Shown here one piece after another: positions 1-6,156 of a stretch of 14,704 bases of DNA (position 1 is its first letter; each line of letters begins with the position of its first letter). The notes under the pieces were generated by a model. The model was not told the origin of the DNA. It saw nothing but the letters and a program-made list of their open reading frames with translations, and did no database searches. The DNA is taken from NCBI GenBank assembly GCA_964577435.1, contig CAZNZD010000040.1, positions 1 through 14,704 on the forward strand, read 5' to 3'. Position numbers and translations under genes: made by a program. This DNA comes from MWDF01 sp964577435 (GTDB lineage Bacteria > Bacillota > DTU025 > MWDF01).

Positions 1-1
1 T

Positions 2-109
2 CAACTGACGATGCTGTATATGCAGTATGCCAAGTTTCCTGGACTGGCCTTCCGGGACAGGATTATCAGCCCTTGGATTAAGCGGAACATGGCAAAGTAC
101 CTAGAATAA
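2..109 (+). CDS. C-terminal fragment of an unidentified protein (gene enters from the left edge)
   Basis: Frame 2 is open from the left edge to a TAA at 107-109 and encodes about 35 residues ending in the tail SPWIKRNMAKYLE. The piece is basic and hydrophobic and reads like a C-terminal helix. The other two forward frames hit stops within this stretch. The stop lies 9 bases from the stop of the convergent hydrolase gene, which fits the compact layout of the window. Too little is present to name a family, so no function is proposed. It could also be a chance open stretch, but its composition and the lack of any other gene in the first 110 bases make a real gene end more likely. Confidence 0.5.
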   Translation, partial: QLTMLYMQYAKFPGLAFRDRIISPWIKRNMAKYLE

Positions 110-118
110 GGTCGTTTG

Positions 119-943
119 CTAAGAAATGAAAGGAATCATGTATGCCAAGGAGTTAGTCACCACATGCCCGCATCCAGGCAGCAGCCTTATTATCGCTGTC
201 GGCACCAGGCGGGACAGCCTCTGTGCCGAGGACTTCGCATCAACGATGGCGTCATCTTCCCCACCTATGAAAAGGACCGGCATCTTAAGCCGCTGTAGCT
301 GCTCATCCGAGAATAATGGCAGGTCCTGGATCGGCTCGTAGCTCTCAACGATAAGTCCCAGGAAATCCAGGACCTCCTTTGGAAGGCCCTGTCCGCCAGC
401 GATGGAGATGTCCGCCGATGCATCTTCTCCCCCCTCTTCCTGCTTGTGCCAAGCGTGGCGGGTGAATTTCCCTTGGATCTGCGAGATGCCTGAAGAGGCT
501 ATCAGCACCAGCTTCGAGACCCGCTCCGGATGGGATGTAGCGAACTTGAGCGCCATCCAGCCGCCCAGCGAGTTGCCTGCTACTATGGCTCTTTCTATGC
601 CCAGCGCGTCCAGCACTTCCCCCATCCAGGCAGCAAATGCGTCCGAATCCAGATCAGGCCTGTATTCATCGCTGTTTCCCGCTTCCCCGATTATATCGAC
701 GGCATGGACCCGATAGCTGCCGGACAGGCCCATTATCTCGGGAAACCAGAACGCGCTGTTGCTGCATGAGCCATGCAGAAGGATAATCGGCGGAGAAGAT
801 GCATTGCCGGCCGAAAGCAGGAAAGTCCGCCCGAAGGTTGTATCCAGATACCGCTTCTCGAATGGCAATTGGTTTAGCACCCCGTTGTAGTAAGCCCGGA
901 GCTTATCGCGCCCCGCCTCAGTCCTGAAGACGCTGGTCCCCAT
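119..943 (-). CDS. alpha/beta hydrolase
   Basis: This encodes a 274-residue cytoplasmic alpha/beta-hydrolase-fold protein. In order it shows the oxyanion-hole segment LLHGSCSN (about 56-62), the nucleophile elbow GNSLGG (123-128, Ser125), an acid in GGEDDAIVD (Asp230 or Asp231) and the catalytic His in GCGHVV (His260). The triad is complete and the length is normal for esterases, lipases and C-C hydrolases of this fold. The substrate cannot be told from sequence. A GTG at 952 is in frame, but it directly abuts the AAGGAG at 958-953. The ATG at 943 is 9 bases further and has 8-base spacing, so it is chosen. The gene follows the HTH gene with a 5-base gap and is probably co-transcribed with it. 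Family assignment is firm; the specific reaction is unknown. Confidence 0.9.
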   Translation of the reverse strand: MGTSVFRTEAGRDKLRAYYNGVLNQLPFEKRYLDTTFGRTFLLSAGNASSPPIILLHGSCSNSAFWFPEIMGLSGSYRVHAVDIIGEAGNSDEYRPDLDSDAFAAWMGEVLDALGIERAIVAGNSLGGWMALKFATSHPERVSKLVLIASSGISQIQGKFTRHAWHKQEEGGEDASADISIAGGQGLPKEVLDFLGLIVESYEPIQDLPLFSDEQLQRLKMPVLFIGGEDDAIVDAKSSAQRLSRLVPTAIIRLLPGCGHVVTNSLAYMIPFIS

Positions 944-948
944 CAGAA

Positions 949-1392
949 TCACTCCTTGTCGCTTTGTTCAGTCAGTGCCGTTAGCGTGTCCAACATTATC
1001 GCCAGGAAGCGTGTGCCACCCCATAGCGTGACTCGGACCATGTCCTCGCGCTCTATGTACTGCGCCTGCATTGAGGATTGGCCATATTCTGTCGGCTTGG
1101 AGTTCAGTGCTGCCGTCAGCGTGTTCATTATCCGGATGGCCTCATCCTTCCCTCCGACCTTTATGTCTATTACCGATGAGGCGGTGACAATGCGTTCCGG
1201 AGCTTCATCAGGCAATGGCTTCCTGAAGCCGTCGCTCTCGACGAATGTGCTCAGGTCGTGGCCGGTCACGCGCCATCCCTTGCCGATCTTCGTGGCACGC
1301 AGCTTGCCCTCCCTGATGTAACGCTGTATGGTCTTTGGATGGATGCTGATCATGCTGGAGATCTGGTCGACTGTATAGTACTCCCTCTTCAT
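949..1392 (-). CDS. excisionase-type HTH DNA-binding regulator with a C-terminal domain
   Basis: This encodes 147 residues. Positions 6-53 form a MerR/excisionase-like helix-turn-helix (HTH_17 type): YYTVDQISSMI, then IHPKTIQRYIREGKL, then the wing KIGKGWRVTGHDLSTFV. After a Pro/Glu-rich linker (about 57-67) there is a 75-residue alpha/beta C-terminal domain (about 70-145) that I do not recognise; it may bind a ligand or mediate dimerisation. The start ATG has AGGGAG 8 bases upstream and a good promoter (see 1424-1452). It is the first gene of a pair with the alpha/beta hydrolase, so it plausibly regulates that gene and itself. No integrase or phage gene is nearby, so a role as a true excisionase is unlikely. 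The fold call is strong; the regulatory target is inference. Confidence 0.85.
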   Translation of the reverse strand: MKREYYTVDQISSMISIHPKTIQRYIREGKLRATKIGKGWRVTGHDLSTFVESDGFRKPLPDEAPERIVTASSVIDIKVGGKDEAIRIMNTLTAALNSKPTEYGQSSMQAQYIEREDMVRVTLWGGTRFLAIMLDTLTALTEQSDKE

Positions 1393-1423
1393 CTTATTAC
1401 TCCCTATTATTTCTTTTAAGGTT

Positions 1424-1452
1424 ATTATAAGTAACTATTAGCAATATTGCAA
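1424..1452 (-). promoter_or_regulatory. sigma-A-type promoter of the HTH-hydrolase pair, with a palindrome in the spacer
   Basis: Read on the minus strand there is TTGCAA (-35, 1452-1447), a 17-base spacer and a perfect TATAAT (-10, 1429-1424), about 30 bases upstream of the ATG at 1392. A perfect 10-base palindrome, GCAATATTGC (1441-1450), overlaps the -35 and the adjoining spacer. This is a suitable position for a repressor, possibly the HTH protein itself. The promoter call rests on the -10 and spacing; operator function is inferred. Confidence 0.75.
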
Positions 1453-1482
1453 GGTATTATCGATATTCTCGCCCTGCATCAT

Positions 1483-1517
1483 CCCGTCACGACGGGACCC
1501 TCCTACATAATCGGAGG
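1483..1517 (+). promoter_or_regulatory. possible structured 5' leader upstream of the DUF2200 gene
   Basis: Two short inverted repeats lie close together. CCCGTC-AC-GACGGG (1483-1496) can form a tight hairpin. CCTCC (1499-1503) can pair with GGAGG (1513-1517), which is the ribosome-binding site of a 38-codon GTG-started ORF beginning at 1526. Pairing would hide that site. No U-run follows, so this does not look like an intrinsic terminator. I match it to no known riboswitch class, and the short arms could be chance. Confidence 0.3.
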
Positions 1518-1525
1518 AATCTGTC

Positions 1526-1642
1526 GTGCTGAGGTGGAAATGTAAGCATGATGATTCGGTGGGGGCTTTTCGGTCTCGAGCAAGTCAGATGAGCCCATCC
1601 CCGGCTAATCCTGGCGAATATTGCTGTATCGAGGAGGGATGA
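1526..1642 (+). CDS. possible small ORF upstream of the DUF2200 gene
   Basis: This is a 38-residue ORF starting at GTG, with GGAGG (1513-1517) 8 bases upstream. It ends at a TGA one base before the ATG of the DUF2200 gene at 1644, whose own SD lies inside its last codons. The peptide begins MLRWKCKHDD and ends EYCCIEEG; it is hydrophilic, with three cysteines and no membrane segment. The good SD and the abutting stop/start suggest translational coupling. The composition is not clearly protein-like, and a chance ORF remains a real possibility. No homologue is known to me. Confidence 0.3.
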   Translation: MLRWKCKHDDSVGAFRSRASQMSPSPANPGEYCCIEEG

Positions 1643-1643
1643 C

Positions 1644-1991
1644 ATGAAGCATAGGATATTCTCGATGCCCTTTTCAAACGTATACCCCATGTATGTGCAG
1701 AAAGCCGAAAGGAAGGGGCGCACGAAGGAAGAAGTCGATGCTGCAATCCGCTGGCTTACCGGTTATGACGAGAACGGCCTTCAGGCACAGATTGATAAGG
1801 GAGTCGACTTCGAGGCCTTCTTTGCCCAGGCCCCCAAGATCAACCCGAATTCGACGAAAATCACCGGGGTAGTCTGCGGCGTGCGCGTGGAGGAGGTCGA
1901 AGACCCCTTGATGCAGAAGATCCGCTGGCTCGACAAGCTGGTAGACGAGCTGGCGAAAGGAAAGCCTCTTGAGAAAGTCCTCAGACCATGA
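1644..1991 (+). CDS. DUF2200 domain-containing protein
   Basis: This encodes a 115-residue protein that matches DUF2200 from end to end. The hallmark N-terminus RIFSMPFSNVYPMYVQKAE runs into the KGRTKEEVDAAIRWLTGY segment (about 25-41). It continues with a central PKINPNSTKITGVVCGVRVEE region (about 65-85) and the helical tail DPLMQKIRWLDKLVDELAKGK. The family is small, soluble and widespread in bacteria. Its function has not been established as far as I know, and the name alone implies nothing. The start ATG follows GAGGAGGG at good spacing. The gene is convergent with the CPBP protease gene; the two stops are 69 bases apart. Confidence 0.88.
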   Translation: MKHRIFSMPFSNVYPMYVQKAERKGRTKEEVDAAIRWLTGYDENGLQAQIDKGVDFEAFFAQAPKINPNSTKITGVVCGVRVEEVEDPLMQKIRWLDKLVDELAKGKPLEKVLRP

Positions 1992-2060
1992 TGCTCCGGG
2001 CATCGTCTTTAGGTTGGATGCAGGGTTTGCCTCTCACCCCTTTGGTTGAACTCAGTGAAG

Positions 2061-2831
2061 TCAACCGACCTGCAGCATGAACAGGGCAGAGAAGAAATCC
2101 ATCAGCCAATGCCCAACTATAAGGGGCGTAAGGCGCCGGATCCTCAGGTAAATGAGCTGCAGGGCGATAGTCAAGGGGACAAACAGCACGAACATGTACA
2201 AACCATACTTGAACCCTGCAAGCGCCAGAAAGCTGTGTTGAATCGAATAGAAGAAGCTGATGATCAGGACTGTCAAGAGCGTGGACTTCGTAATCGCCTG
2301 CATCCTCGGCAAGGAGTACCCTTCATAGGTCAGCTCCTCTGTCGCCGACCAGATGGGCCACCAGATTATCCTGCTGTACAGGACTGCAAGAAGCGGCAAT
2401 ATGCGTATGAACGTGCCTTCCGGAAATGAAGGGCTCGTGCTGCCATAGATGAGAAGCATCGCAAGCTGCCCGAAGCCGAACACCACAATCGGAAACACCA
2501 CAAGCATGATGCCCAAGCCGATGGCGATATCCGCTTTCAGCTTCTTCCTGTCAAAGCCGACAAGATCCATAAGGCGGATTCCTTCGCGCCGCGTTAGCCA
2601 GACAAGAAGCCCTAGACAGCCCATATCCGCAAGCGTGCCATATGCGGACCACCAGTTGCGGATCTCCACTTCGGCGTTATCGACCTCAAACAACTTCATG
2701 AGCAGATAGGTAATGCCCTGCGCCAGCAGGATGAACACAGGACGGGCAGCAACCATCAGGAATGGGCCGAAGCCGGGGATGCGCCCTTCAGAGAGTCGGC
2801 CTTCGATAGCTTTTCTGGAGTTCACAGTCAT
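2061..2831 (-). CDS. CPBP-family intramembrane metalloprotease (Abi/CAAX-like)
   Basis: This encodes 256 residues with about six to eight hydrophobic segments (22-48, 62-80, 102-130, 143-163, 184-204, 208-228, 236-254), so it is an integral membrane protein. Motif 1 of the CPBP family is seen as EELTYEGYSLPR (Glu165-Glu166), motif 2 as FFYSIQHSF (His199) and motif 3 as GHWLMD (His241, Asp245). All Glu/His ligands expected of the membrane-embedded metalloprotease are present. The Arg usual in EExxxR is Glu170. Relatives cleave prenylated or membrane substrates or act in peptide self-immunity; no substrate can be inferred here. The ATG has only a weak SD, no other in-frame start exists downstream of the TAA that bounds the frame, and the ATG overlaps the stop of a 27-codon ORF as ATGA. 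Translational coupling is therefore likely. Confidence 0.88.
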   Translation of the reverse strand: MTVNSRKAIEGRLSEGRIPGFGPFLMVAARPVFILLAQGITYLLMKLFEVDNAEVEIRNWWSAYGTLADMGCLGLLVWLTRREGIRLMDLVGFDRKKLKADIAIGLGIMLVVFPIVVFGFGQLAMLLIYGSTSPSFPEGTFIRILPLLAVLYSRIIWWPIWSATEELTYEGYSLPRMQAITKSTLLTVLIISFFYSIQHSFLALAGFKYGLYMFVLFVPLTIALQLIYLRIRRLTPLIVGHWLMDFFSALFMLQVG

Positions 2832-2911
2832 CGGTTCGCTCTGCTCATAAACCCCCTGATTGATTTGACAAGCTTAAAATACATAATCTGCAGGCTGAAG
2901 TCCACATTCAT
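2828..2911 (-). CDS. small ORF (27 aa) coupled to the CPBP gene
   Basis: The ATG at 2911-2909 has AGGAAAG 6 bases upstream (2924-2918). The ORF runs 27 codons to a TGA at 2830-2828 that overlaps the ATG of the CPBP gene as ATGA. The peptide begins MNVDFSLQIMYFKLVKSIRG and is basic with an amphipathic, membrane-surface-like pattern. Because the CPBP ATG has no convincing SD of its own, this ORF may serve to deliver ribosomes to it. The ORF could also be the remnant of a longer gene: the out-of-frame ORF just upstream (2874-2948) would join it after a one-base shift. I recognise no family. Confidence 0.45.
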   Translation of the reverse strand: MNVDFSLQIMYFKLVKSIRGFMSRANR

Positions 2912-2948
2912 CCGTATCTTTCCTGAGAAATCCGCATGCTCTCAACAT
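2874..2948 (-). CDS. possible small ORF with strong SD, upstream of and overlapping the 27-aa ORF
   Basis: The ATG at 2948-2946 lies 8 bases from a GGAGG (2961-2957), the strongest ribosome-binding site in this gap. It opens a 24-codon frame (starting MLRACGFLRKDTDE) that ends at a TAA at 2876-2874. It overlaps the 27-aa ORF by 38 bases in another frame. Either it is the true start of a longer peptide interrupted by a one-base frameshift near 2920, or it is a leader. The sequence alone cannot decide. Confidence 0.3.
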   Translation of the reverse strand: MLRACGFLRKDTDECGLQPADYVF

Positions 2949-3091
2949 GATTCCCCCCTCCGCTCCCCTTCCCGCATCCCAGTCAGTTTCAATTCTTAGG
3001 ATGCAAAATCACCAACAAACGGACCGGCAGGTAGGATTCCGGCTTCGCTGAAGGAAGTAGACATTACACTACGAATAAGGGGGTAGCTTGC

Positions 3092-3667
3092 ATGAGCGAT
3101 GCTGCTTCAAACTTGGGAAGATTGACAAAAGACCAACATAGCGAGCTTTTTAGGGCTCTCAGGTCTCGTTTCGAGGCCAACATGGCACGACATAGTGGGA
3201 TAAAATGGGCTGATGTCCAGGCTAAGCTTGAGGGCTCCGCCGGCAAGCTCTGGTCCCTGTACCAGATGGAGGCAACAGGAGGAGAGCCTGACGTAGTCTC
3301 CTTTAGCAAGGACTCTGGGGGGTACACCTTCCTGGATTGCTCCAAGGAGAGCCCGGAAGGACGCAGGAACACATGCTATGACCAGGCGGCGCTGGATTCC
3401 AGAAAGCAGAACAAGCCTGCAAACAGCGCCATTGGCTTGGCTGAGGCGATGGGCATAGCAATACTGACAGAAGAGGAATACCGCAAGCTGCAGGAGCTCG
3501 GGGAATTCGACACCAAGACATCAAGCTGGGTGAATACGCCCGAGAGCATCAGAAAGCTAGGAGGGGCGCTGTTCTGCGACCGGCGCTACGGAACCGTCTT
3601 CACCTATCACAACGGCGCTGAATCCTATTACGGAGTAAGGGGCTTCAGGGGCCTGATCAGAATCTGA
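3092..3667 (+). CDS. DUF4256 domain-containing protein
   Basis: This encodes a 191-residue soluble protein matching DUF4256 over its full length. Signature stretches are RFEANMARHSGIKWADVQAKLE (about 26-47, split by nothing), LWSLYQMEATGGEPDVVSF (53-71), DCSKESPEGRRNTCYDQAAL (82-101), NKPANSAI with AMGIAILTEEEYRKLQ (107-134), GEFDTKTSSWVNTP (137-150) and LGGALFCDRRYGTVF followed by YHNGAESYY (156-180). The family is highly conserved across Bacillota, Bacteroidota and others, but its biochemical role is not known to me. The start ATG follows AAGGGGGT at 12-base spacing, somewhat long but the only strong SD. It opens the compact + strand run to 8106. Family call is firm, function unknown. Confidence 0.92.
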   Translation: MSDAASNLGRLTKDQHSELFRALRSRFEANMARHSGIKWADVQAKLEGSAGKLWSLYQMEATGGEPDVVSFSKDSGGYTFLDCSKESPEGRRNTCYDQAALDSRKQNKPANSAIGLAEAMGIAILTEEEYRKLQELGEFDTKTSSWVNTPESIRKLGGALFCDRRYGTVFTYHNGAESYYGVRGFRGLIRI

Positions 3668-3711
3668 TATTTGCCATGAAACCGCGATGTATGAGCCGGA
3701 ATGAATATTGC

Positions 3712-3729
3712 AGGAGGTATTGCACTTTG
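3712..3729 (+). promoter_or_regulatory. ribosome-binding site that fixes a TTG start for the adenylyltransferase
   Basis: AGGAGG at 3712-3717 is followed after 9 bases by TTG at 3727-3729. In-frame ATGs at 3676 and 3691 lie before this SD, with no equally good site of their own. The TTG places the protein start exactly where ANT(6)-type enzymes begin (M-R-S-x-K-E-I/M-M). Confidence 0.75.
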
Positions 3730-4584
3730 CGCAGCGATAAGGAGATCATGGGCCTTATCCTGGATGTCGCCAGAGAGGATGCAAGGATACGGGCTGCGCT
3801 TCTAGTAGGTTCCCGGGCAAATCCCAGCGCCCCTGCGGATTCTTACCAGGACTTCGACATAACCTACATCGTCGAAGACATCAGGCCGTACAGCAATAAT
3901 ACTAGGTGGATCGAGGAACGCTTCGGCAAACCGGGCATCATGCAGATGCCGGATCTGATGGCTCCGCCGGCACAGGATACCTATGCACATTTCGCATACC
4001 TGATGATCTTCGATGACGGAGTCCGGATCGACCTTACCATTAGCGAGAAGCCCGGCATAGATGAAGGAGAGCCTGCAATAGCCCTTATCGATAAGGACGG
4101 GAGGCTAGCAGGTCTGCCCCATCCCGATGACAGTATATGGCATGTAAGGCCTCCCTCGGAGAAGCAGTACTCCGATTGCTGCAACGAGTTCTGGTGGTGC
4201 CTTAACAATGTAGGGAAAGGCATAGCAAGAGACGAGCTTCCTTACGCAATGAGGATGTTGAATGTCTTTGCGAGGGACATGCTGGACGAGATGCTTGGCT
4301 GGCATGTCGGGGTTGATGCTGGCTTTACCGTGTCTGTCGGCAAGTTCGGGAAGTACTTCAGGAAGCACCTGCCGGAAAGCATGTATTCCGCATACCTTAT
4401 GACATACTCCTCAGCTAAGCATGAGCAGATATGGGTTTCAGTGCTTGCGGCCTGCAACCTGTTCCACGAAGCGGCGCTTCACGTGGCGGAGCATTGCGGC
4501 TTCATCTACAATCAGGGCGAAGAGGACGCCATGAGGACTTACCTGAACAGTGTGAGGCACCCTTACTATAGCGGAAGGATATGA
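3727..4584 (+). CDS. aminoglycoside 6-adenylyltransferase-like nucleotidyltransferase (ANT(6)/AadE/AadK family)
   Basis: This encodes 285 residues from the TTG at 3727. Family members transfer AMP from ATP to the 6-hydroxyl of streptomycin. The N-terminal nucleotidyltransferase domain shows the GSR motif (VGSRANPSAPADSYQDF, Gly28-Ser29-Arg30), the metal-binding pair Asp42 and Asp44 in QDFDITYIV, and the third carboxylate Asp102 in GVRIDLTI. The C-terminal half contains the family segments EFWWCLNNVGKGIARDELPYAM, GWHVGVD-x-GFTVSVGKFGKY and NLFHEAALHVAEHCGF. All catalytic acids are intact and the length equals chromosomal AadK-type enzymes. ATGs at 3676 and 3691 are in frame but poorly placed. 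No transposon or plasmid gene adjoins it, so it is probably a resident chromosomal gene. Whether it confers streptomycin resistance cannot be told. Confidence 0.9.
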   Translation: MRSDKEIMGLILDVAREDARIRAALLVGSRANPSAPADSYQDFDITYIVEDIRPYSNNTRWIEERFGKPGIMQMPDLMAPPAQDTYAHFAYLMIFDDGVRIDLTISEKPGIDEGEPAIALIDKDGRLAGLPHPDDSIWHVRPPSEKQYSDCCNEFWWCLNNVGKGIARDELPYAMRMLNVFARDMLDEMLGWHVGVDAGFTVSVGKFGKYFRKHLPESMYSAYLMTYSSAKHEQIWVSVLAACNLFHEAALHVAEHCGFIYNQGEEDAMRTYLNSVRHPYYSGRI

Positions 4585-4597
4585 TGGAGGGAAAGCC

Positions 4598-4981
4598 GTG
4601 ACCGACAGGAAAGCGTTTTTCATGGACATGCCGCATCTGCTCCCGATCTATCAGGCTCTCGAGGAGAGACTTCTGTCACGCTTCCCTGACATAACTGTCG
4701 ATGTTCTGAAGACGCAGATCGCGTTTAGCAACAGGCACCGCTTCGCGTTCATCTGGCTTCCCCCGAGGAAAATCGCCGGCAGGCCTGAAGCTTATCTGGT
4801 GCTCACTTTCGGACTTCCCTGCCGCATCGACTCGCCCCGGATAGAGGAGGCTGTCGAGCCACATCCCGGCAGATGGACGCATCATACGATTATTGACACC
4901 ACAGACCGGATTGACGAACAGTTGATGGGCTGGCTGGAGCAAGCTTACCGGTTCTCGATGGAGAAAAGGAAGGCGCCTTGA
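4598..4981 (+). CDS. DUF5655 domain-containing protein
   Basis: This encodes 127 residues starting at GTG 4598, with GGAGG (4586-4590) 7 bases upstream. The pattern YQALEERLLSRFPDITVDVLKTQIAFSNRHRFAFIWLP (about 18-55, several motifs), then YLVLTFGLP and the tail RWTHHTIIDTTDRIDEQLMGWLEQAYRFS, fits DUF5655. These are small alpha+beta proteins thought to share a YdhG-like fold with DUF1801; no biochemical function is assigned to my knowledge. It starts 13 bases after the adenylyltransferase stop, and its own TGA overlaps the next gene's ATG (TGATG), so it sits within one transcription unit. Confidence 0.82.
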   Translation: MTDRKAFFMDMPHLLPIYQALEERLLSRFPDITVDVLKTQIAFSNRHRFAFIWLPPRKIAGRPEAYLVLTFGLPCRIDSPRIEEAVEPHPGRWTHHTIIDTTDRIDEQLMGWLEQAYRFSMEKRKAP

Positions 4982-5670
4982 TGCCTATGAAAGATCACAG
5001 GCCGGGAGATGCGCTTCTATTCGGCCGATATCCGCAGACTGAGGATTCCTCGCTCCTGCCGATCAGCTGGACGGTCCTCGACGTAAGCGGCGACAGCGCG
5101 CTTCTGCTTAGCCACCGCATACTCGACTGCAGGCGTTATCATGGAAAGAGCGCCGGCATGAAGTGGAGGGACTGCTCTGATACCACCTGGCGCGACTGCG
5201 ACCTGAGGGCCTGGCTGAAAGACGAGTTCTATTCTTCAGCCTTCAGCTCAGCCGAGAAGACGATGATCAGGCTTACGCACTGCAGCGGAAATGGCGTAGG
5301 AAGCCCGGACACGGACGACTACGCGTTCCTTCTCAGCGCAGAGGAGGCAAGAGCGCATCTTGCAAGGCACGGAAAGCAGGTAATGAAGTCGGTGGGCACG
5401 CCATTTGCGAGGCTTCCCAAGCCCGACGGCTGCAGGCTCTATGTCTACGACAAGTCGAATGAGGACAATTATGCAGCAGTCGACGGAAAGATGGCTGGAT
5501 GCTCCTGGTGGTGGCTCAGGACTCAGGGAAACAAGCCCTCCAGGGCCTGTTTCGTGGGTACAGGCTGCAGCATACGAAGCTATGAGAACGTAAGCGTCTC
5601 CCGAGCAGGCATAAGGCCCGCCATCTGGATCGACGCATCATGGAGGCGGGATGCTAATGGAACAGGTTGA
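4981..5670 (+). CDS. DUF6273 domain-containing protein
   Basis: This encodes 229 residues from the ATG at 4981, which overlaps the previous stop as TGATG. It carries the recurring DUF6273 pattern: FGRYPQ (14-19), WTVLD (30-34), SHRILDCRRYH (44-54), TTWRDCDLRAWLKDEFY (68-84), DYAFLLSAEEA (113-123), WWWLRT (176-181) and the closing repeat-like RAGIRPAIWI (208-217). The domain is common in Clostridia, often in secreted or surface proteins, and looks like a degraded formylglycine-enzyme/C-type-lectin-like fold. This copy has no signal peptide or membrane segment, so it is probably cytoplasmic. Function is unknown. It overlaps the next gene by about 20 bases. Confidence 0.85.
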   Translation: MPMKDHRPGDALLFGRYPQTEDSSLLPISWTVLDVSGDSALLLSHRILDCRRYHGKSAGMKWRDCSDTTWRDCDLRAWLKDEFYSSAFSSAEKTMIRLTHCSGNGVGSPDTDDYAFLLSAEEARAHLARHGKQVMKSVGTPFARLPKPDGCRLYVYDKSNEDNYAAVDGKMAGCSWWWLRTQGNKPSRACFVGTGCSIRSYENVSVSRAGIRPAIWIDASWRRDANGTG

Positions 5671-6085
5671 GAGTCCGACCTGCGCCGAGTGCGGCGCTCG
5701 CCTTTTTGCCGGCATGAGCTGCAAAGATATGCTTGGATGGGTAATCGGGTGGGAGAGCGAGGATGAAGAGCTTTCAAAGGAGCATTTCAAGACGGTCGCC
5801 TGCTATAACCTTGAGCACCCCTCCCTTTTCACCGACGAGGCATTGTGCCAGCTTCGAGTGGCTTTCATGGGACATATGGACGAGGGCATGGCCGTTTCAG
5901 AGATTAGAAGGCGCATGGGAGCCATGTTCGAAGGCGACATGAAAGTGATGAAGGATCCTTCCTCCAGGAAGGCCACACCAAGAGATTGGAGAATGACTAT
6001 CGCTGATGTGTTCTGCCAAAGCAACCCCCAAGGTGCGGCCGACAGGGTTCGCACTTGGGCAAAGAACCTGCGCTCCGAACTTTAG
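5651..6085 (+). CDS. DUF5946 family protein
   Basis: This encodes 144 residues. The N-terminus carries CAECGARLFAGMSC (Cys11, Cys14, Cys24), a likely zinc site, followed by the family signature HFKTVACYNLEHPSLFTDEAL (about 45-65, with His45, Cys51 and His56). The C-terminal half (about 66-144) is helical, with DWRMTIADVFCQSNP and a RVRTWAKNL tail. This fits DUF5946, a small soluble family of unknown function; I know of no characterised member. Two in-frame ATGs, 5651 and 5657, follow GGAGG (5642-5646) with 4- and 10-base spacing, so the exact start is uncertain by two residues. It overlaps the end of the DUF6273 gene and is likely coupled to it. Confidence 0.8.
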   Translation: MLMEQVESPTCAECGARLFAGMSCKDMLGWVIGWESEDEELSKEHFKTVACYNLEHPSLFTDEALCQLRVAFMGHMDEGMAVSEIRRRMGAMFEGDMKVMKDPSSRKATPRDWRMTIADVFCQSNPQGAADRVRTWAKNLRSEL

Positions 6086-6156
6086 TTATCCTTATCAGCA
6101 AGCTGCAAGCGGTTTAGTGTTCGTTTCCTTCATCCAGCTTGATTGGGGGTATCTGC

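Noticed and set aside
949..1392. A phage excisionase as part of an integrated element
   Set aside because: Only the HTH fold supports it; there is no integrase, attachment repeat or phage gene in the window, and the gene is paired with a hydrolase.
2044..2066. Inverted repeat GGTTGA...TCAACC between the convergent DUF2200 and CPBP genes, as a terminator
   Set aside because: The stem is only 6 bases with an 11-base loop and there is no U-run on either strand.
3676..3726. ATG starts at 3676 and 3691 for the adenylyltransferase
   Set aside because: They precede the AGGAGG at 3712-3717 and would add Cys/Arg-rich residues not seen in the family; TTG 3727 fits better.
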